This document shows positions 16,510-24,789 of a stretch of 64,000 bases of DNA, one piece after another. Origin of the DNA: an uncultured Collinsella sp. (GTDB lineage: Bacteria > Actinomycetota > Coriobacteriia > Coriobacteriales > Coriobacteriaceae); contig CAAEDE010000037.1 of NCBI GenBank assembly GCA_900754525.1, positions 1 to 64,000 on the forward strand, given 5' to 3'. Numbering within the stretch: the first letter of the stretch is position 1; every line of letters starts with the position of its first letter. The notes under the pieces were generated by a model that was given only the letters and a program-made list of their open reading frames with translations, made no database searches and had not been told where the DNA came from. Both the position numbers and the translations under genes were made by a program.

Positions 16510-16543
16510 GCAAAAGACCGACGATGCAGGCGCATCGTCGGTC
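16510..16543 (-). terminator. Rho-independent terminator after thiI
   Basis: A perfect 12-bp stem (GACCGACGATGC / GCATCGTCGGTC) with a four-base loop, followed on the minus strand by TTTT. It ends the mihF-gmk-rpoZ-thiI transcript before the comEA promoter region. In the rest of the 213-bp gap only the shared 18-bp element stands out. Confidence 0.9.
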
Positions 16544-16554
16544 TATGCACAAAA

Positions 16555-17799
16555 TTACTCGTGATCTTGGTAAATCTCACGCGGAGCAAGCTCCGAATGT
16601 TTGCGTTTTAAGGTCTTAGGGGCCTTATACGTGTTGCTCTCGAAGTCGATGTACTCGGTCTGCTTGAGCAGGCGCTCAATCATCTCCTCGTGATCGAACA
16701 ACTCCCAGGCCTCATGCACGGCATCGAGTTTAGCGTGCGTCTCGGGACGGCGCGGCATAAACAGCGTGCAGCAGTCGGGAGCGGCTTCAGTCGAGATATC
16801 AAACGTACCGATCTCCTCGGCGCGCGCGATGATCTCCTGCTTGTCCGAACCGATGAGGGGGCGGAACACGGGGATCTTCACGGCCTCGTTGACGGCCATG
16901 ATATTCTCAAGCGTTTGGGAGGCAACCTGTCCAAGCGATTCGCCCGTAACGATGGCCTTAGCACCCTCGATGTGCGCAATGCGCTCGGCAACCGAATACA
17001 TAATGCGACGATACATGATCACGCGCAGGTTGCTGGGACAGGTGACCGAAATCTCACGCTGGCAGTCGCCAAACGGCACCACGTACAGGCGGCCGATCTG
17101 GACACCCGGCTCAAGCGCACGGATGATGTCCTGCACCAAATACTCGCTCGTATCGGGCGTCTGAGGACGACCGGAGAAATGTACCGGCACGCACACCGCG
17201 CCGCGACGCGCGAGCATCCAGGTCGCCACCGGAGAATCGATACCCGACGACAGCAGCGTCACGACCTTGCCGGCAGAACCCACCGGCAGACCGCCCACGC
17301 CGCGCTCGGAGCGCGCATACACGTAGACGCTACCCTGGACCACCAGTACGTGCACCATAGCGTCAGGATCGTGCATCTGAACCTTTTTATCAGGAAACGC
17401 CTCGCACAACACCTCGCCCACCTGACGATTGATGTCAATCGAGGTGAGCTCATAGTCAGTATTGGAGCGCTTGGCGTGCACCTTAAACGAATCGAAGGAA
17501 CCAAACTCGCGCAGCGCCTTCACGGCGGCGGCGCAGTACTCCTGCGGGTCGCGGTTGGTGTGATACGCCAAAGACACACGAGCAACGCCGGGAACGGTGC
17601 GAATGACACGCGCCGCCTCGTCGGCCTGATGCTCGTTAAAGGTCACGAGGATATAACCGGAAATTCGAGACACGGCATTCACGGAAAAGGCGGCCAAGGC
17701 CGCCTTGATGTTATCCATGAGGATATGCTCAAAATGTGCGCGGTTCTTGCCCTTCAGTCCAACCTCGTGATAGTGGACCAGGCAGACGCGAGCCGCCAT
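16555..17799 (-). CDS. thiI: tRNA sulfurtransferase ThiI (4-thiouridine synthesis)
   Basis: ThiI adenylates U8 of tRNA and transfers sulfur to make 4-thiouridine; in some bacteria it also supplies sulfur for thiamine. The 414 residues contain the ferredoxin-like and THUMP domains (about 1-170) and the PP-loop pyrophosphatase motif SSGIDSPVATWMLARRG. There is no C-terminal rhodanese domain, so this is the short form common in Gram-positive bacteria, which usually relies on a partner desulfurase. ATG at 17799 directly follows the rpoZ TAA stop and has no strong ribosome site, suggesting coupling. Confidence 0.93.
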   Translation of the reverse strand: MAARVCLVHYHEVGLKGKNRAHFEHILMDNIKAALAAFSVNAVSRISGYILVTFNEHQADEAARVIRTVPGVARVSLAYHTNRDPQEYCAAAVKALREFGSFDSFKVHAKRSNTDYELTSIDINRQVGEVLCEAFPDKKVQMHDPDAMVHVLVVQGSVYVYARSERGVGGLPVGSAGKVVTLLSSGIDSPVATWMLARRGAVCVPVHFSGRPQTPDTSEYLVQDIIRALEPGVQIGRLYVVPFGDCQREISVTCPSNLRVIMYRRIMYSVAERIAHIEGAKAIVTGESLGQVASQTLENIMAVNEAVKIPVFRPLIGSDKQEIIARAEEIGTFDISTEAAPDCCTLFMPRRPETHAKLDAVHEAWELFDHEEMIERLLKQTEYIDFESNTYKAPKTLKRKHSELAPREIYQDHE

Positions 17800-18081
17800 T
17801 TAGGCTTCAGCAACCTTGTGGCCGAGCGCCTTCTCGTAACGGGCCTCATCGTAAGAGATGTCGCCGTCGACAATCTCGTCCATAGCCATCGAGATGGTAT
17901 CGGCACCGGAAAGCCCGATGGTGATGTCATCGACATCCTGGACGGCAAGCACGCGGTTGTGCTGGCCACGCAGCATGCTATTGATGTCGCAGGCGCGCTT
18001 GGAGGCAAGCGAAGCGAGCAGGAAGCGGTTGTGATCGGTCTTCTCCAGAAGATCGTCAATGCAAGGCTTTACAACGGACAC
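17800..18081 (-). CDS. rpoZ: DNA-directed RNA polymerase subunit omega
   Basis: Omega helps fold and hold the beta' subunit. The 93-residue protein shows the family core: PCIDDLLEKTDHNRFLLASLASKRACDIN, then a helix that leads into the conserved DEARYEKALGHK tail. The GTG start at 18081 has GAGGT four bases upstream. It lies directly after gmk, the common gmk-rpoZ order. Confidence 0.93.
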   Translation of the reverse strand: MSVVKPCIDDLLEKTDHNRFLLASLASKRACDINSMLRGQHNRVLAVQDVDDITIGLSGADTISMAMDEIVDGDISYDEARYEKALGHKVAEA

Positions 18082-18086
18082 GGACC

Positions 18087-18656
18087 TCAGATCCTTTCAT
18101 GCATATCGAGAACGCGAACGAGCTCATCGGTCGCGCGGTCGAGATCGTCATTAACCACGACGTCGTCGTAGTGGTCGGCAAGGGCAAGCTCATCGGCGGC
18201 GTTTGCCATACGCAGCTCAATCGTCTCGGGCGTCTCGGTACCGCGACCGACTAGACGCTCGCGGAGTACCTCAAGCGAAGGCGGCTTGATAAAGATCAGC
18301 ACGGCCTCGGGGAAACGCTCCTTCACCTGCAGGGCGCCCTGGACATCGATCTCCAAAATCAGAGACGAGCCCGAGGCGAGCTTGGATGTAACCTCGCTCA
18401 CCAACGTGCCGTAGCAGTTACCGTGGACCTCGGCCCACTCAACAAACTCACCGTTTGCCACGCGGCGGTCGAACTCCTCGCGCGTCAGAAAAAAGTAGTT
18501 GACGCCGTCGACCTCACCTTTGCGTGGTGCTCGCGTGGTAGCCGAAACCGTCAGGCCCAGGTTCGAGCGACGCTCGCGCACACGAGTGACGAGCGTGCCC
18601 TTGCCTGCACCTGACGGTCCAGAAATCACAAAGAGCTTGGAATCCTGAGCGCTCAC
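18087..18656 (-). CDS. gmk: Guanylate kinase
   Basis: Phosphorylates GMP to GDP with ATP. The P-loop is GPSGAGKGT (13-21), followed by the GMP-binding region TRAPRKGEVDGVNYFF and the lid with the RLVGRGTE motif. Length is 189 residues, typical. The GTG start at 18656 begins next to the TAA stop of mihF, so mihF-gmk-rpoZ-thiI form a tight cluster. Confidence 0.96.
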   Translation of the reverse strand: MSAQDSKLFVISGPSGAGKGTLVTRVRERRSNLGLTVSATTRAPRKGEVDGVNYFFLTREEFDRRVANGEFVEWAEVHGNCYGTLVSEVTSKLASGSSLILEIDVQGALQVKERFPEAVLIFIKPPSLEVLRERLVGRGTETPETIELRMANAADELALADHYDDVVVNDDLDRATDELVRVLDMHERI

Positions 18657-18965
18657 TTATTTGGTCAGCTGCTCGAGGAGCTGCTCGCGCTGACGGACGC
18701 CGAGGCCCTGGACGCGACGGGTAGCGGAGATACCGAGCTCCTCCATGATCTTGGCGGCCTTGGCCTTGCCATAACCAGGGAGAGACTCGATGAGGGTGGA
18801 AACCTTCATGCGGGAAGCAATGGGGTCATCGGAGTTGAGCACGGACTCGAGGGACTTCTCGCCCTTCTTGATCTGCTCGCGAAGCTCAGCGCGGGCGTGA
18901 CGTGCGGCAGCAGCCTTCTCAAGAGCCTGCTTGCGCTGCTCATCGGTAAGCTGAGGGAGTGCCAT
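18657..18965 (-). CDS. mihF: Integration host factor, actinobacterial type
   Basis: A 102-residue nucleoid protein of the mycobacterial IHF family, which is unrelated to the proteobacterial HU/IHF fold and found in Actinomycetota. The sequence starts MALPQLTDEQRKQALEKAA and has the diagnostic helix-two-turn-helix core LIESLPGYGKAKAAKIMEEL followed by GISATRRVQGLG. It bends DNA and organises the chromosome. The ATG at 18965 has GGAGGT just upstream. The mihF-gmk-rpoZ order is characteristic of actinobacteria and is one of the best lineage markers in the window. Confidence 0.95.
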   Translation of the reverse strand: MALPQLTDEQRKQALEKAAAARHARAELREQIKKGEKSLESVLNSDDPIASRMKVSTLIESLPGYGKAKAAKIMEELGISATRRVQGLGVRQREQLLEQLTK

Positions 18966-19009
18966 TCGTACCTCCAAAAAGTTGGGTTATATCTGATTCA
19001 ATAATTGGC

Positions 19010-19018
19010 ATTTTAGCA
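19010..19018 (-). promoter_or_regulatory. mihF extended -10 promoter element
   Basis: TAAAAT at 19010-19015 preceded by TGC on the minus strand, 45 bases before the mihF start. No good -35 hexamer is present at 16-18 bp; the extended -10 may compensate. Confidence 0.4.
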
Positions 19019-19101
19019 CGTAGAACGTACAAAATGCCCAATCGCGGCTCCATAGGTTAGACGATACCCGCAAAAAGTGCAATATACTGCGCCCAAAGTT
19101 A

Positions 19102-19165
19102 AGCCCCTGACCTGCGATTCCACACAAAGGATGGGAAAGTTTACGCAGGCACAGGGGCTATTTTG
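19102..19165 (-). terminator. Long hairpin ending the pyr operon
   Basis: AGCCCCTG plus CCTGCG pair with CGCAGG plus CAGGGGCT around a loop of about 27 bases, 40 bases past the pyrF stop. T-rich sequence follows on both strands (AACTTT on the minus strand, ATTTTG on the plus strand), so it may work in either direction. It is the only hairpin between pyrF and mihF. Confidence 0.6.
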
Positions 19166-19204
19166 TGCTAATGAGACCCAAAAGTGGTGACTTAGGGGAA
19201 TCTT

Positions 19205-19921
19205 TTACGCGACGTTTTCGACCAGCTCGGCGACGATGGCGTCAAAGGCGGCAACCGGATCGTCGGCGCCGGTGATGGGACGGCCCACCACAATGTGGCT
19301 TGCGCCACGCTCGATAGCCTGGGAAGGCGTCGCCACGCGGGATTGGTCGCCTAAGGCGGCACCCAACGGACGCACACCCGGAGTCACGATCAGGGCATCA
19401 GGACCCAGCAGCTCACGCATGTCGTGAGCCTCCATCGGCGAGCACACGATGCCATCGATGCCGTTGGCCTGAGCGAGCTTTGCCAGGCGGGCGGCCTCCT
19501 CGGCCACGGGCGACTCGACGCCGATCTCGCTCAAGGCATCCTGATTCATGCTCGTGAGCACGGTGATGGCGACGAGCTTGGCGCGGTCCTCGCGCGCCTC
19601 CTCGGCACCCTCGCGGCAGGCAGCGAGCATGGCGCCCGAACCCAAGCCGTGAACCGAGAGCAGGTCGGCACCGGCAAGCGAGGCCGAGCGGGCGGCACCG
19701 CGAACCTGATGCGGAATATCATGGAACTTAAGGTCAAGGAAGACCTTAAAGCCCAGGTCCTTAAAGGTCTTGACGATCTCGGGGCCCTCAGCGTAATAGA
19801 GCGTCATGCCAACCTTGAGCCAGGCGGCATGGCCCGAAAGCTCGTGGGCGAGCTCGAGCGCACGCTCACGATCGCAGTCGAGGGCGACGATTACGCGGTC
19901 GCGGGCATCGGTCTCTAGCAT
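19205..19921 (-). CDS. pyrF: Orotidine 5'-phosphate decarboxylase
   Basis: The last step of UMP synthesis: decarboxylates OMP to UMP. The 238-residue protein shows the catalytic block DLKFHDIPHQV (63-73, catalytic K65), the N-terminal VALDCD strand, and the phosphate-binding HIVVGRPITGADDP end. This is the bacterial class I form. ATG at 19921 overlaps the pyrD stop by seven bases (ATGCTAG), consistent with co-translation at the end of the pyr operon. Confidence 0.96.
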   Translation of the reverse strand: MLETDARDRVIVALDCDRERALELAHELSGHAAWLKVGMTLYYAEGPEIVKTFKDLGFKVFLDLKFHDIPHQVRGAARSASLAGADLLSVHGLGSGAMLAACREGAEEAREDRAKLVAITVLTSMNQDALSEIGVESPVAEEAARLAKLAQANGIDGIVCSPMEAHDMRELLGPDALIVTPGVRPLGAALGDQSRVATPSQAIERGASHIVVGRPITGADDPVAAFDAIVAELVENVA

Positions 19922-20838
19922 TCGAAAGCACCTACCAGCTCGTTGATGTCCTTTACGCCCTGGGACTCGGCCCAGGCCTCGAGCTCATGCGCGATCTTGA
20001 GCGAAGCGCACGGATCGACGAAGTTGGCCATGCCGACCGACACGCAGGTGGCACCGGCCAGGATAAACTCAGCTGCATCCTCGCCGGTCATGACACCGCC
20101 GACACCGTTGATGGGGATATCGACGGCCTGGGCAACCTCCCAGACCATGCGCACGGCGATGTGGTGGCACAGCGGGCCCGAAAGGCCGCCCTTGGGCTTG
20201 GCCACGCGGGACTTGCGGGTATGGACGTCGATAGCCATGCCCTGGATGGAGTTGATGACCGAAAGGCCGTCGGCGCCGGCAGCCTCGAGGGCCTTGGCGA
20301 TCTCGGCGACGTTGACCGGCGCCATCTTCACGAACAGCGGCTTATCGGTCACCTTGCGGCAGGCAGCCATAACGGAAGAGGCGCCCTCGGGCGTGGAGCC
20401 CATGGCGGCACCACCGGCGGCGATATTGGGGCAGCTCACGTTGATCTCGTAGCCTGCAGCCCAGGGGCACAGCTCGACATACATCTCGAGTGCGCGGACA
20501 AACTCGTCAACGGAGTGGCCGGCAACCTGACAGATGACCTGGCAGCCGTCCTTGGACAGCTGTTCGAGCCACGGACCGGACTCGCGAGCAAAGGCGGCCA
20601 CGCCGGGGTTCTGAAGGCCCACGGAGTTGATCATACCGCCGGGGATCTCGGCCATGCGGGGCGCGGGGTTGCCGGGCCAGGGCTCGGCAGCGCAACCCTT
20701 GGTGGTGATGGCGCCCAGCTGGGAAACATCAAAGAAGTTCTGGAACTGCCAACCGTAGCCAAAGGTACCGGCTGCGGTGTTGATGGGGTTCTGCATCTTG
20801 ACGCCGCCGAAATCGACGGCCATGTTCACGGTACCCAC
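19915..20838 (-). CDS. pyrD: Dihydroorotate dehydrogenase B, catalytic subunit
   Basis: Oxidises dihydroorotate to orotate. The neighbouring pyrK shows this is the NAD-linked class 1B enzyme, a PyrD2-PyrK2 complex. Visible motifs are FGGVKMQNPINTAAGTFGYG near the start, INVSCPN with the catalytic cysteine, and GVGGVMTGEDAAEFILAGA. About 307 residues. The start is uncertain: GTG at 20838 overlaps the pyrK stop by one base and has AAGGTGG upstream, while ATG at 20823 also fits the family. I prefer the first for its ribosome site. Confidence 0.94.
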   Translation of the reverse strand: MGTVNMAVDFGGVKMQNPINTAAGTFGYGWQFQNFFDVSQLGAITTKGCAAEPWPGNPAPRMAEIPGGMINSVGLQNPGVAAFARESGPWLEQLSKDGCQVICQVAGHSVDEFVRALEMYVELCPWAAGYEINVSCPNIAAGGAAMGSTPEGASSVMAACRKVTDKPLFVKMAPVNVAEIAKALEAAGADGLSVINSIQGMAIDVHTRKSRVAKPKGGLSGPLCHHIAVRMVWEVAQAVDIPINGVGGVMTGEDAAEFILAGATCVSVGMANFVDPCASLKIAHELEAWAESQGVKDINELVGAFEC

Positions 20839-21629
20839 TAGAAGACCACCACCTTGGAAGCATCGAACACGGGGCCGCACATGCAAGCACCCTTCATACC
20901 GTCGACCGTCTCGACATTGCAGGTGTTGCAGGCGCCAAAGCCACAGCTCATCATGCGCTCGAGCGACACCTCGCAGTACGCACCGGCCTCGGCGGCAGCG
21001 GCGGCGACTTTCTTCATCATGACGGCGGGACCGCAGCTGGCGACGTAGTCGTAGCCGCCCTCGCCGAGCAGCTCGGCTGCCGGGTCGGTGCAAAAACCGT
21101 GCGTGCCCAGCGTGCCATCGTCGGTGCACACGTTAACCGTGGCGCCCAGCGCGCGGAACTCGTCGATGCCCACGGCCTTGGAAGCGGTGCCAAAGCCCAG
21201 GCACACGTCCACATCAACACTCTGCTCGGCAAGCATACCGGCAAGACACAGCACAGGCGGAACGCCGATGCCACCGGCGACGAGCAGGGCCTTCCTGGTG
21301 CCCTCGGGTACCATCCAGCCACGGCCACCGGGGCCCAGCAGGTTAGAGGAGGAGCCAGGGCCCATCTGGGACAAACGACGGGTATCGTCGCCCACGACGG
21401 CGTACCACAGCTCGACGGTGCCGGCCTCGGCGTCGGCGCGGTAGTAGCTCAGGGGCACGCGAAGCAGCGAGGACGCATCACCGGGTACGGCGATGTTCAC
21501 AAACTGACCGGGCTTGAGCGCACTTGCAAGCTTGGGGGCCGAGATGACGAGCGAGAAGACGCCGTCGGCAATCTCCCGGTTCGAGACGACCTCGAAGTCA
21601 TGCATGCGTGCAGTGGAAGGTGTGGGCAT
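20838..21629 (-). CDS. pyrK: Dihydroorotate dehydrogenase electron-transfer subunit PyrK
   Basis: PyrK passes electrons from PyrD to NAD+ through FAD and a [2Fe-2S] cluster. The 263-residue protein has an FAD-binding barrel (KPGQFVNIAVPG, RVPLSYYR), an NAD-binding domain (LLVAGGIGVPPVLCLA) and the cluster-binding cysteines in CGFGACNTC plus a later cysteine pair near GACMCGP. The start is ATG at 21629 with GGAG upstream; earlier in-frame starts lack homology. Its place between pyrC and pyrD is standard for class 1B operons. Confidence 0.94.
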   Translation of the reverse strand: MPTPSTARMHDFEVVSNREIADGVFSLVISAPKLASALKPGQFVNIAVPGDASSLLRVPLSYYRADAEAGTVELWYAVVGDDTRRLSQMGPGSSSNLLGPGGRGWMVPEGTRKALLVAGGIGVPPVLCLAGMLAEQSVDVDVCLGFGTASKAVGIDEFRALGATVNVCTDDGTLGTHGFCTDPAAELLGEGGYDYVASCGPAVMMKKVAAAAAEAGAYCEVSLERMMSCGFGACNTCNVETVDGMKGACMCGPVFDASKVVVF

Positions 21630-21721
21630 AAACGCTCCAATCCCCCATGCGGTTGCATGGTCCAAACGAATAGAAAGCGCGGCACCGCAAGGGCGCCGCG
21701 CACAAAAGCGATAAGGCTATG

Positions 21722-23011
21722 CTAGCAGATGCAACCGTCGGCAAGCGTCTGTTTACCGCCGACAAATACATCGGTGGCACGACCGGTGAGCGTGCGGCCG
21801 GCAAAACCGGAGTTCTCGGCGCGCGACTCGTAACCGTCCTCGCCAACCGTCCAGGTTGCGGAGGGGTCGAACACGGTCAGGTCGGCAACGGATCCCGCCT
21901 TGACCTGAACCTGGTCGAGACCCAGGATCTCACGCGGTTTGATGGCCATGAGCTCGACCATGCGGCCCATGCTCATCTTGCCCGTGTTGACCAGCTCGGT
22001 GAGCACGAGCGACAGCGAGGTCTCGAGGCCGATCATGCCAAAGGGCGCCAGCTCGAACTCGCGGGCCTTCTCCCACGGGGTGTGCGGAGCGTGATCGGTA
22101 ACGATCACGTCGACGGTACCGTCGATGACGCCCTGACGAATGGCCTCGGCGTCCTCGTCGGTGCGCAGCGGCGGATTGACCTTGAGCGAGGTGTTGTAGG
22201 TCTCGTCCAAGTCGTTCTCGGTCAGGAACATGTGGTGCGGGGTGGCCTCGCAGGTCACCTGGACACCGGCGGCCTTACCGGCACGCACGAGCTCGAGACC
22301 GTGAGCGGTGGAGATGTGCTGGATGTGCAGCTTGGCACCGGTCAGCTTGGCGATCTCGATGTCGCGGGCGATCTGAAGCTCCTCGCCGGCGGCCGGCCAG
22401 CCCTCGAGGGCCAGACGGGTCGAGACCTTGCCCTCGTTGATCTGGCCGTGGCCGACCAGGTCCTCGTCCTGGCAGTGGCTCATGAAGACCTTGCCGAACA
22501 TCTTGCCGTAGTCCATGCAGCGACGGAGCATGCCCGCGCCCTGCACGCCGCGACCGTCATCGGTGAAGGCGACGGCGCCGTGGGCGACCATATCGCCCAT
22601 CTCGGACATGGCCTCGCCCTTAAGACCGCGGGTCATGGCGCCCGACGGATAGACGCGGCAGTGGCCGACCTCGGCAGCGCGGGACTTGACGAACTCCACG
22701 ACGGTACCGTTATCGGTGACGGGATCGGTGTTGGGCATGGAGCACACGCCGGTAAAGCCGCCCTTTGCAGCTGCGCGGGTGCCGCTCTCGATGTCCTCTT
22801 TGACCTCGTAGCCGGGCTCGCGAAGGTGAACGTGCATATCCACCAGGCCGGGGACGAGGTACTTGCCGGAAAGGTCGCGGACCTCGGCTCCCTCGACGGC
22901 GAGATTCTCGCCGACCTCGGCGATCTTGTCGTCGTCAATCAGGACGTCAACGACACCGTCAAGCTCGACGGACGGGTCGACGACGTGGGCATTCTTAAGA
23001 AGCAAGGCCAT
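21722..23011 (-). CDS. pyrC: Dihydroorotase (type I)
   Basis: Cyclises carbamoyl-aspartate to dihydroorotate, the third step of pyrimidine synthesis. The 429-residue zinc amidohydrolase carries the metal motif HVHLREPG (H60, H62) and later histidines in HISTAHGLELV and TDHAPHTPWEKA. Its length and motifs fit the class I dihydroorotases of Gram-positive bacteria. ATG at 23011 has GGAGGT seven bases upstream and overlaps the end of pyrB by 17 bases. A 92-base gap precedes pyrK. Confidence 0.96.
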   Translation of the reverse strand: MALLLKNAHVVDPSVELDGVVDVLIDDDKIAEVGENLAVEGAEVRDLSGKYLVPGLVDMHVHLREPGYEVKEDIESGTRAAAKGGFTGVCSMPNTDPVTDNGTVVEFVKSRAAEVGHCRVYPSGAMTRGLKGEAMSEMGDMVAHGAVAFTDDGRGVQGAGMLRRCMDYGKMFGKVFMSHCQDEDLVGHGQINEGKVSTRLALEGWPAAGEELQIARDIEIAKLTGAKLHIQHISTAHGLELVRAGKAAGVQVTCEATPHHMFLTENDLDETYNTSLKVNPPLRTDEDAEAIRQGVIDGTVDVIVTDHAPHTPWEKAREFELAPFGMIGLETSLSLVLTELVNTGKMSMGRMVELMAIKPREILGLDQVQVKAGSVADLTVFDPSATWTVGEDGYESRAENSGFAGRTLTGRATDVFVGGKQTLADGCIC

Positions 23012-23939
23012 TATCGGCACCTCCAAGCAGCAGATACAGGATAGCCATACGCACGCAGATACCGGCGTAGACCTGCTCCAGGATGACGGAGCGTTGCGGG
23101 TGGTCGGCCATATAGGAGTCGAACTCGACGCCGCGGTTGATGGGGCCCGGGTGGCAGATGATCGCGTCGGGCTTCATGAGCTTCTCGCGGTCCTTGGTCA
23201 GGCCGAAGAGCTTGTGGTACTCGCGAATGGTCGGGAACGGGGCACCCTCGAGGCGCTCCTGCTGCACGCGCAGCATGTAGACGACGTCCAGCTCGGGCAG
23301 GACGGAATCGAGGTCGCTCGTCACGTGGTCGCAGCCCAGGACCTCTGGCGACGGCGGCAGCAGCGTGCCGGGGGCGACGGCGTAGGTCTCGCAGCCCATG
23401 ATCTTAAGGGCGGGGATCAGCGAGCCGCAAACGCGGGAGTGGGAGATGTCGCCCACGACGGCGACCTTCAGACCGTGGAAGTCACCCTTGTGCTCCCAGA
23501 TGGTGTACAGGTCGAGCAGGGCCTGCGTGGGGTGGTTGTGCTTACCGTCACCGGCGCAGATAACACTCGCGGGCGAATTCTGCGTGACGATGTAGGGAGC
23601 GCCGGCGTGCTTGTCGCGCACGACGATGCAGTCAATCTTGTAGGCGTTGAGGGTCTCGACGGTGTCGACGAGGCTCTCGCCCTTGACCGTGGAGGTCGAG
23701 GAGCCACCAAAGTTGAGGCTGTCGGCCGAAAGACGCTTCTCGGCGAGCTCGAAGGAGCTGCGGGTGCGCGTCGAGGGCTCGTTGAACATGTTGACGATGG
23801 TCTTGCCCTTGAGCGTGGGGACCTTCTTGATCGCACGCTCGTTGACCTCGGAGAACGCCTTGGCGGTCTCGAGGATGAGCTTGATGTCCTCTTCGGAGTA
23901 CTCGGTAATGTCGATCAGGTGCTTATGGTTGAACGCCAC
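22995..23939 (-). CDS. pyrB: Aspartate carbamoyltransferase catalytic subunit
   Basis: Joins carbamoyl phosphate and aspartate, the committed step of pyrimidine synthesis. The 314-residue protein shows the carbamoyl-phosphate motif STRTR (56-60), HPTQALLDLYTI and the aspartate-binding CHPGPINRGVE. No pyrI regulatory subunit is nearby, so the enzyme is probably the unregulated Gram-positive type, with control at the level of transcription. The GTG at 23939 follows GGAGGT by ten bases; an upstream GTG at 23951 overlaps that ribosome site and is less likely. Confidence 0.96.
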   Translation of the reverse strand: MAFNHKHLIDITEYSEEDIKLILETAKAFSEVNERAIKKVPTLKGKTIVNMFNEPSTRTRSSFELAEKRLSADSLNFGGSSTSTVKGESLVDTVETLNAYKIDCIVVRDKHAGAPYIVTQNSPASVICAGDGKHNHPTQALLDLYTIWEHKGDFHGLKVAVVGDISHSRVCGSLIPALKIMGCETYAVAPGTLLPPSPEVLGCDHVTSDLDSVLPELDVVYMLRVQQERLEGAPFPTIREYHKLFGLTKDREKLMKPDAIICHPGPINRGVEFDSYMADHPQRSVILEQVYAGICVRMAILYLLLGGADNGLAS

Positions 23940-23943
23940 GGTA

Positions 23944-24528
23944 CTACTCACCTCCCAGCGGCGCGGAGCCCACGTGGGAACCCGGCGCGACGTCGTTAAT
24001 CTCGACGGCTGTGTGGCCGTCGACTTCCTTCATATATAGGTGCACGTTCTCCTCATGCGACGAGGGAACGTTCTTGCCGACAAAGTCCGGCGAGATGGGG
24101 AGCTCGCGGTGACCGCGGTCAACGAGAACTGCCAGCTCAATACGGCTCGGACGGCCCAGGTCCATGACGGCGTCGAGAGCGGCGCGGATGGTACGACCCG
24201 TGTACAGGATGTCGTCCACCAGCACGACGCGCTTACCGTCGACGCTAAAGGGAATGTTGGTGGCGTGGATCGCGGGAGCGAAATTGGTAGCGTAGTCATC
24301 ACGGTAGAAGCTGATGTCGAGGCTGCCGAGCGGAACGTCGACGCCCTCGATCTCCTTGATCTCCTCGGCGAGCTTCTTTGCCAGAAGGTCGCCGCGCGTG
24401 ACGATGCCGACCAGAGCGAGGTCTTCACAGCCCTCGTTGCGCTCGAGAATCTCGTGCGCGATGCGGGTCATCGCTCGATTGACGGCGGTCTCGTCCATGA
24501 TGACCGCCTTGGGGGAAGTCGTGCCCAT
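23944..24528 (-). CDS. pyrR: Bifunctional pyr operon regulator / uracil phosphoribosyltransferase PyrR
   Basis: PyrR binds pyr mRNA in response to UMP/UTP and so controls the operon; many versions also make UMP from uracil and PRPP. The 194-residue protein has the PRPP loop VVLVDDILYTGRT (101-113) and the conserved LAVLVDRGHRELPI and VGKNVPSS blocks of PyrR. The ATG at 24528 follows AAGGAGAT. It is the first gene of pyrRBCKDF, behind a leader with a strong terminator, which is the usual place for a gene that controls its own operon. Confidence 0.95.
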   Translation of the reverse strand: MGTTSPKAVIMDETAVNRAMTRIAHEILERNEGCEDLALVGIVTRGDLLAKKLAEEIKEIEGVDVPLGSLDISFYRDDYATNFAPAIHATNIPFSVDGKRVVLVDDILYTGRTIRAALDAVMDLGRPSRIELAVLVDRGHRELPISPDFVGKNVPSSHEENVHLYMKEVDGHTAVEINDVAPGSHVGSAPLGGE

Positions 24529-24540
24529 CGATCTCCTTCC

Positions 24541-24648
24541 TCACATGTCTTGACTGCTGACACAGTCAAAAAAATAGATGCCCGACCGCTCAAAGCGGAC
24601 CAGACACCCACAAGGAAGGGCTGCTCTTTGGCAGCTATGTAATTCCAT
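24541..24648 (-). CDS. Candidate pyr leader peptide ORF (35 codons)
   Basis: An ORF too short for routine gene calling: ATG at 24648, TGA at 24541-24543, ending right before the pyrR ribosome site. It reads straight through the leader terminator, with tandem Phe codons (UUU UUU) in the U-run, much like the pyrBI leader of enterobacteria, where UTP-dependent coupling of RNA polymerase and ribosome sets termination. The weak point is the start: the nearest purine-rich stretch (AAAGGGG) is about 14 bases upstream, further than usual. It may be chance. Confidence 0.3.
   Translation of the reverse strand: MELHSCQRAALPCGCLVRFERSGIYFFDCVSSQDM
24568..24606 (-). terminator. Leader attenuator terminator before pyrR
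   Basis: On the minus strand TGTCTGG(T)CCGCT pairs with AGCGGTCGGGCA (one bulge, some G-U pairs) around a TTG loop, followed after two bases by TATTTTTTT. It lies between the promoter and pyrR, so it must be read through for operon expression: an attenuator. Its 5' arm shares four bases with the upstream hairpin. Confidence 0.75.
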
Positions 24649-24657
24649 GTGGGTATC
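24603..24657 (-). promoter_or_regulatory. Upstream leader hairpin of the pyr attenuator
   Basis: A 15-bp imperfect stem (GATACCCACATGGAA with TTCCTTGTGGGTGTC) encloses a smaller GCTGC/GCAGC stem. Its 3' arm overlaps the 5' arm of the terminator by four bases (24603-24606), so the two may compete. The textbook PyrR recognition loop was not found in it; a GAGGTT hexamer further upstream is the nearest match. Confidence 0.5.
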
Positions 24658-24760
24658 TCGTACCCCTTTAATGGTCAAGGGATAGTGTAGCCAACCTCGA
24701 GCTTAATTGCGAGCATAAATACAGAGCAATCCGTAAACGGAGCCCAACGCTCAATAAACC

Positions 24761-24789
24761 TATATATATTTGTGGGACGAGCTTGAAAA
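24761..24789 (-). promoter_or_regulatory. pyr operon promoter
   Basis: TTTTCA (24784-24789) and TATATA (24761-24766) with a 17-bp spacer on the minus strand. Transcription would begin near 24754, giving a leader of about 225 bases before pyrR. Confidence 0.45.

Noticed and set aside
24690..24705. Classical PyrR-binding loop in the pyr leader
   Set aside because: A GAGGTT hexamer fits the end of the PyrR consensus but the preceding UCC-N-G part is absent and the local hairpin is weak, so I did not annotate it as a PyrR site.
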